From the NCBI RefSeq assembly GCF_021730395.1, contig NC_069363.1, positions 50,401,001 through 50,465,000 on the forward strand: DNA of 64,000 bases, given 5' to 3'. The translations under genes were made by a program, and so were the position numbers. Origin of the DNA: Mercenaria mercenaria. Lineage: Eukaryota; Mollusca; Bivalvia; Venerida; Veneridae. Every line of letters starts with the position of its first letter. Position 1 is the stretch's first letter. Positions 58,933 through 64,000 of the stretch are shown here, in pieces. A model generated the notes under the pieces. That model did not search any database. It had not been told where the DNA came from and worked only from the letters and a program-made list of their open reading frames with translations.

Positions 58933-60918
58933 CACTGGCACCAGATCAGAAAGAAAATGCCTCCGTACGTGTTATACTCTACCCCTAGGTATTCTGTAAG
59001 AACCATGGTCATGAACGGGAAAATATACTAACCCGTTTCAATCGCGCATTTCATACCTAAAACACGCAGTTCAGTAAATGTGTACTATTGATATTAAATA
59101 AGTGTTAAGGACGCTCGCTACAGTTTCGTAATTTTTTTCTCAATAATAGATTTTGATGAAATGTTTTGTATTAAAAGATCATGTTATGATGTATTGAAAA
59201 ATGAAATAAAAATACTAGGTCACCGGCTTTGTTTCAATTTAATTTGCCCCTAGATATGGTGTTATTTTAAACATTTTTCAAAATTTCTGTAATCCTAAAA
59301 TATATTTCAGTAAAGTACAATAATCAGCATAAATTTGATTATCTAAGCATTTTTATAACGGAAAACAATATACCTATTTGAAACATGCTCAGAGAAATCA
59401 AAAGAAAATGATTTTGTAAAGAAAGGAATACTTGTTCAGCAGACCCAAGGGCTATTTTTTGCACATTTTTGTCAATTTTAAGTAGGTACTTCTGCTATGT
59501 TATCGAGTTTCACATAATAGAATTTAATCAAACTCTGCACATACCTTTAGTTATGTCTACCTAATCTAAAACAAAAAGAAAATTGATAAGTCACCATATT
59601 AGATTTCGCTAAAATCAAATTACAACGAAGAGGGGTGTGGCGGGCATTTATACAACGCAGGTTGGTACGAAATACTCATTCAGTGTTTGAGCAAATGACT
59701 TAGAAATATATATATAAAATTATCAAACGGCAGATTTCTTAATAAGCGGATTTTAAGGTGTTTCTGAAGGATTTTGATGGCATAGAACGATAAAAGTTTC
59801 CGCCTTTTTTTTAACAAAACCTTTAGTTTACGAATGTACGGTACGGGTACGGTACGGGATTAGAAACAGCTGTGACTCAATGCAGAGTTTGAGCGCTGGT
59901 ATAAATAACAGACTCCAGTATATGTCGGACTGAAGCAATTTGAACTAAAAGTACTTTAAATGTATATATTTTGTAACCATGGTGATACTTAACCTTACCT
60001 TTAGTCAGTATATTATACATTTTGTACATTAAATGCATGAGAACATACAGTAATTTGCGAATTTTTGCCGTACGCGACTTTAGATAATCACTTCCGGGCA
60101 CGCGCAGAAGACCGCAGCAAGTCTGAAGTGAGCTACATCGAAACCAAATTGGCACGGTATTGGGGTAAATATCGACCCGTCCGGAAAAACTGTAGCGAGT
60201 GCCTTTAATTTATTTTCCATTGTGTACCGGTCACATTTTTTCAATACATCTTATCTTAGAAAAACAATGCGTAGTTTATAGTTATTTCAATGTTACACAA
60301 AAAACTTGCTTGAACTTCCCTGATGAAGTTCCGTTCTAAATTATAAAACCATTCTGATTGGCTGTTGTGAAAATGTATGTCAATCGTCTTTTTACTACAC
60401 GTGTTCGCTAAAATCTGAAAACGCAGCATAAATGTGCAAAATGAATAAAATAAACAGAACAGATACAAACCAATGTATTATTTCAAATTAAAGATCATAT
60501 ACAAGATGAATTTCATTCATCATTTCGAGTTTTAGTGTAAAATTGTGATTTTTTAAAATTCTGTTTTTGTTTGTTTACATTTCGCCAAACATGTGCACAC
60601 TGCCGTGACCTCTAGACCGGATGTTCATTAGGGAAGGTCAAGCAAGTTTTTTCTGTAACGCTGACGAAAGCATAAAATATGTTGATAATCTCAGCAATAT
60701 GGAATATTGAGACAATGTGACTGGTGCACGATGGAAGATAAATTATCGCTTGTTCAATATATTAGGTACACATCCACCGAACTGCGCGTTTAAGTTGAGA
60801 AATGTACGATTGAAATGGGTTAGTGCACTTTCCCGTTCATGACCATGGTTCTTATAGAATACCTAGGGGTAGGGTATAACATGTACGGAGGCATTTTCTT
60901 TCTGATCTGGTGCCAGTG
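58933..60918. mobile_element. 1,986-bp TIR element with 8-bp target duplication (hAT-like)
   Basis: Long terminal inverted repeats of ~160 bp start CACTGGCACCAGATCAG and pair with CTGATCTGGTGCCAGTG. Both sides carry the same 8 bp, GGCAAATC (58925-58932 and 60919-60926). An 8-bp duplication is typical of hAT and P superfamilies. No transposase frame is seen. It sits in the 3' UTR of the LINE. Confidence 0.85.
59109..60204. mobile_element. 1,096-bp TTAA-flanked element nested in the hAT-like element
   Basis: TTAA occurs on both sides (59105-59108 and 60205-60208). Termini GGACGCTCGCTACAGTTT and, inverted, AGGCACTCGCTACAGTTTTT form a ~15-bp TIR with three mismatches. It is non-coding. TTAA targeting suggests a piggyBac-mobilised MITE, which is inference. 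Confidence 0.75.
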
Positions 60919-61440
60919 GGCAAATCGGCATATATCATGCCTTTGGCCAGTTTAACAATTTTCAATGATGAATATGGCCAAGACATACAACAACATTTAA
61001 TCAAAATTAAATAACAAATGTTGAAGAATATTTATACGCAGGACAGCTTAACAAAAAACTCGGATTCAACCATGTTGGAGTTATACATTTTACATATACG
61101 CTCATGTCTTTGAGTTCCATGAAATCTTCCAACTTCAATTTCCAGATTATGAGAACACATTCTAAAACATGCAAAACATTTTCTTAGTTTATCATTTGAT
61201 ATTGTATCTAAATATTTTTCATATCCAAAAAAAAAGAATTTATATTTTCTATAATAATCTAATTTTGACATATTAATAATTGATTCATGCCATGACTGCA
61301 AATATTGATCCCGTATATGCTGTTTTATAACAGGAAAATAATTAACATCTTGTCTAAAGTTGATAAAAATATGACTAAAACCTAAATTATCGATAAGTTG
61401 TTTTATTTTAAAATCTAGATAAAAGATAACATTTAGATCA

Positions 61441-61695
61441 ATGGTAAGTTCATGGCGGATACTTATAAAGTGAGTCAGACATGATGGTGAAAAAAACCGG
61501 AATGAAGACAAAAACTCGAGGACCAAAAAGGTAATACATTCCAGTGGTTCAACTATCAAGCTGAACTCTTAGCATGCCAAGAGTGCATAATCTATTATGA
61601 AGAGCTCTTATGATTGCGCTTAAGATAAAGCTGTAACACTATGATTTGCAATCTGCAAAAGGCAAACATTTTTACACACTCGAACTTTAGCTAAC
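61441..61695 (+). other. Proximal upstream flank of gene copy D
   Basis: The sequence resumes the paralogous flank after the LINE (GAATGAAGACAAAAACTCGAG, CATTCCAGTGG, GCAATCTGCAAAAGGCAAAC) up to the conserved ATG context. Confidence 0.55.
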
Positions 61696-61732
61696 ATGGA
61701 TGCTAAAAGGAATTATGCTAATGATAATAGAG
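61696..61732 (+). CDS. Copy D, coding exon 1 (gene continues beyond the window)
   Basis: The exon encodes MDAKRNYANDNR plus one base and donor G|GTAAGAAT. Exons 2 and 3 are not in the window; with intron 1 lengths of 1.9-7.6 kb in the other copies, this is expected. Downstream intron sequence follows copy A more closely than B or C. Confidence 0.68.
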
Positions 61733-62566
61733 GTAAGAATATACATTTTCTCTCTCATGATTTTAGATTTACTTCTACACATTAAGGGAAATAGCAGATT
61801 ATGGTAAATTGTATTTTCTTATAAACATAATCATTGCTGTTCTCCAGTAACATCGAAATAATGCAGGTCATATGGTGATTTTCTTGTGTTATAATGGTAG
61901 AGAAAGACACAAGATGTCCGTCGAGCTTTATTTCAGTCACAGACTCGCCGTAGATGCATGGATCGTTTTGGAAATCAGTTGAATATCTTTCGCACATGAA
62001 ATTACATTCCTCTTATTATTATAGATGCTTACTCAAGTTTAATCAACATTAGGTGGATGTATCGCTTAAAACTTGTTCCAAAATGATAGTTTACCAACAG
62101 TTTGCATTCAGGAGATTGTGTTTACATTCAATGATGCCACTAAAATTAATCAACTTTGAACATTATTCTAAATGTATCCTGAAAAACTCGGAAATTATTC
62201 TTACCTACATAATAATTGTCCTTTTCTTTGGCCCTAACTTTTGTTGGTTCGGGAGCTGGCTTTTGGTGTGGAATATTCACATGTGAGTAAGCAAACCGTT
62301 TGGCATATGGACAGTCGGTGGTTTTACCCTGGTGCCCGTCCGTTCTTGAGATAATGCCCAGCGGGGCATCTAATGTCCTCATCCACCATTTATACTTCAC
62401 AAATGTAAGCATTTTACCTAATACAGCGCCGATTTCTGTATGAAGATGATGTAGTGACAAAAATTGCATCCTACATGCATGGTACGTTACTTCAACTTTG
62501 ATTACCAGGTTAGTTAAAGTATCTATTTGGAAGTAGGAATACTTCAAAATATATTCTAATATGCTT
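61733..62566. other. Intron 1 of copy D, proximal part
   Basis: Aligns with 1630-2400 of copy A, including the SINE-tail block. The - strand frame at 62146-62547 lies over the SINE tail and is not supported as a gene. Confidence 0.55.
62300..62445 (+). repeat. Diverged 3' domain of a tRNA-derived SINE (copy D)
   Basis: GTCGGTGGTTTTACCCTGG, GATAATGCCCAGCGGGGC, CTCATCCACCATTTATAC and ACCTAATACAGCGCC keep the SINE body pattern better than the partner block at 2165-2300. Confidence 0.6.
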
Positions 62567-62569
62567 GTC

Positions 62570-62880
62570 TCTGTTAAAGCACTCTTACGTTAGACTGACG
62601 TCACGTTTACGTGCGGTGACGTCAAAGTTTTTGTTGCGACCAAGAAAGAGCGCGTCAAAATTTTGTCTACTGTTTTAAATTAAGGGCATATAAGAATCGA
62701 AATAATTTATTGCAAAATTGTGTTTTAACACTATTTATACACTCGGGTGGTAATACGTCGTACAAATAATTTCACTCAGGCTGCGCCCTCGTGAAATTAT
62801 TACGCCCGACGTATAACCGCCCATCGTGCATAAATAGTGTTAAAGCACTCTTTTGCTATAAATTATTTCTTAATTTAACC
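62570..62880. mobile_element. Foldback MITE in intron 1 of copy D
   Basis: Inverted arms TAACACTATTTATACACTCG...GTAATACGTCG...AATAATTTCAC at 62727-62775 pair with GTGAAATTATTACGCCCGACG...GTGCATAAATAGTGTTA at 62793-62842. The repeated TTAAAGCACTCTT is present at both 62573 and 62842. The same position in copy A (about 2400-2410) lacks the insert. Confidence 0.7.
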
Positions 62881-63204
62881 ATTCATATGTAAGTTGATGT
62901 AAATGTTGGAGTGATTAATTATTTCTACATGCATCTGGTGAAGGAAACTTTTGGTAGATTCTAAATTACCAAAATGTAATGCCTTACATAGAAATAAACA
63001 ACTGTTTTGACATGTAAATTGTTGATAATAGCCCTAATAATATCCTTGATATTTAAAGCAATTGGATATAAGATAGCACAGTCGTGCATCTAACAGTACT
63101 CAAGTTGTTTTATTTGATTATCTTATATTTCTTGACATTTTTGCATACTTTGACACGCAAGCACGCACGCACACAAGCAAATATAGACAGGAAAGGTTTA
63201 TATA
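62881..63204. other. Intron 1 of copy D, continued
   Basis: Aligns with 2405-2760 of copy A (CTACATGCATCTGGTGAAGG, AGGAAAGGTTTATATAGG). No exon. Confidence 0.55.
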
Positions 63205-63690
63205 GGTGTTATAGTCCAAAAATCAGTGTATAAAAAGGGACGAATTGTGCACCTTCTGTGAAAAAGCATGAAACTTGGCACGGTAGTACACAAATATTAT
63301 ATGCTTCATTTAAGACTGGGAAGCGGTTTGTGGAAAACCGAGATGGCCGCCAAAATCCAAGATGGCCACCATAATACAGTTTACAAAGAAAATGGAAAAA
63401 CAAGTGTGTGTATCCTGTAAAAAAGCTTTGGATTAATAGTGGAATATATACCACGCTTCGAATGAGTTGTATTGAAAAATCAATATGGCCGCCAAAATCC
63501 AAGATGTCCGCCAAAAATCAACTTTTATTTGAAAATGTCGAAATAATTGATTACATCATGTAAAAGGATGTTACTTGGAACAGTCATAAATAAAATATGT
63601 ACCCTTATATAATCAAGACAATCATATTAAGACAAAAATCATTATGGTCATTATATTCCAAGATGGCCAGCACTATGAATCTGATTGTCT
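63205..63690. repeat. Interspersed repeat with GGCCGCCAAAATCCAAGATG units
   Basis: The words ATGGCCGCCAAAATCCAAGA and AAGATGGCCACCATAAT recur in several diverged ~125-bp units separated by AT-rich DNA. It is absent from the matching place in copy A. The - strand frame at 63209-63514 is repeat-derived. The remaining 63691-64000 shows nothing recognisable. Confidence 0.6.
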
Positions 63691-64000
63691 TTTCTAAAGT
63701 ATACAAGACATGTTTTATATATTGTCCGGACTGAAAACACACATTATCTTATCCTATGTTACTTGTATTCCTTGATACTAAACAGTTATGTACAAAATAC
63801 ATTTGTTTACATGTAAAGATTCTGAATGAATGTTGCACCCCCCACCCTTGTTTAAATGAAACCATAAGTTAAAACAATACCTAAAATGTCAAAGGACAAA
63901 GCTCAGAAATTGATTTCAAAACCATTCAAATTAGCAAAATATTATTTTACCAACTTATTTTATGTTTTGTTCATATTAATAAATATTTTGTCAATATGAG

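Larger units (their letters stand above)
58895..61440 (-). mobile_element. 5'-truncated LINE, carrying a nested DNA element in its 3' UTR
   Basis: The - strand translation ending at 61032 shows DYYRKYKFFFFGYEKYLDTI, DKLRKCFACFRMCSHNLEIE, VGRFHGTQRHERICKMYNSN: the C-terminal 'KLR...SHNLEIE.GR...R.ERIC..C' pattern of non-LTR reverse transcriptase proteins, with cysteines of the last finger partly lost. The 3' end (low coordinates) is a simple tail of AAAAACTG repeats at 58897-58920. The paralogous sequence in copy A (near 1311, GTCAAAAAGATCAATGG) is uninterrupted and defines both ends. The copy is dead by 5' truncation. Confidence 0.75.

Noticed and set aside
62146-62547. - strand 133-codon frame
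   Set aside because: It runs across the reverse of a SINE tail and intron DNA; the copy A counterpart is not open in the same way.

Overview
The window is AT-rich, intron-bearing animal DNA packed with degenerate transposable elements. Several repeat types are ones I associate with marine bivalve genomes: hairpin-ended elements beginning AGCTCACC with GTCCGTCCGTC/GTGCGTGC runs, tRNA-derived SINE pieces, long palindromic MITEs, and GGCCGCCAAAATCC repeats. A clam-like bivalve is the most likely source; this is inference from repeat style, not from a marker gene.

The core of the window is a head-to-tail array of one gene family on the + strand. Each complete copy has three coding exons joined by phase-1 introns: a 37-40 nt first exon, a 285-297 nt second exon (Pro/Gln/Met-rich, soluble) and a roughly 0.9 kb third exon (membrane helices, a very cysteine-rich loop, and a last helix). 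Copy A is 1593-1629 / 9238-9522 / 11164-12062 (406 aa). Copy B is 24565-24601 / 27906-28202 / 29692-30560 (400 aa). Copy C is 46500-46539 / 48476-48769 / 50216-51101 and carries a one-base frameshift just before the Cys-rich domain. Copy D shows only its first exon (61696-61732) and runs off the right edge. I do not recognise the family with certainty. The DDLPQ helix recalls XK-related-type multi-pass proteins, but only weakly.

Spacers between copies are themselves duplicated. Each of the three visible genes is followed by an array of a ~52-bp minisatellite (about 13.8-15.8 kb, 31.9-35.1 kb and 52.9-55.3 kb). The A and B downstream flanks are almost identical, so that duplication looks recent; the upstream flanks of C and D pair with each other. 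Comparing paralogous sites reveals many later insertions with clean empty sites: a LINE tail and hairpin-ended tandem-repeat elements in intron 1 of A, a G-rich TIR element in intron 1 of B, a 1.36-kb TIR element inside the B minisatellite region, a TTAA-flanked element after C, and a three-level nest (LINE, then an 8-bp-TSD element, then a TTAA-TSD element) upstream of D. One old repeat sits in intron 2 of A, B and C and predates the duplications.

Other items: a 6.5-kb inverted-repeat structure (38947-45431) upstream of copy C; two duplicated candidate exons on the - strand at 19.7-20.9 kb; and a - strand reading frame at 56317-57321 interrupted by a single in-frame stop, of unknown identity. 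No tRNA, rRNA, CRISPR or recognisable virus-derived element was found.
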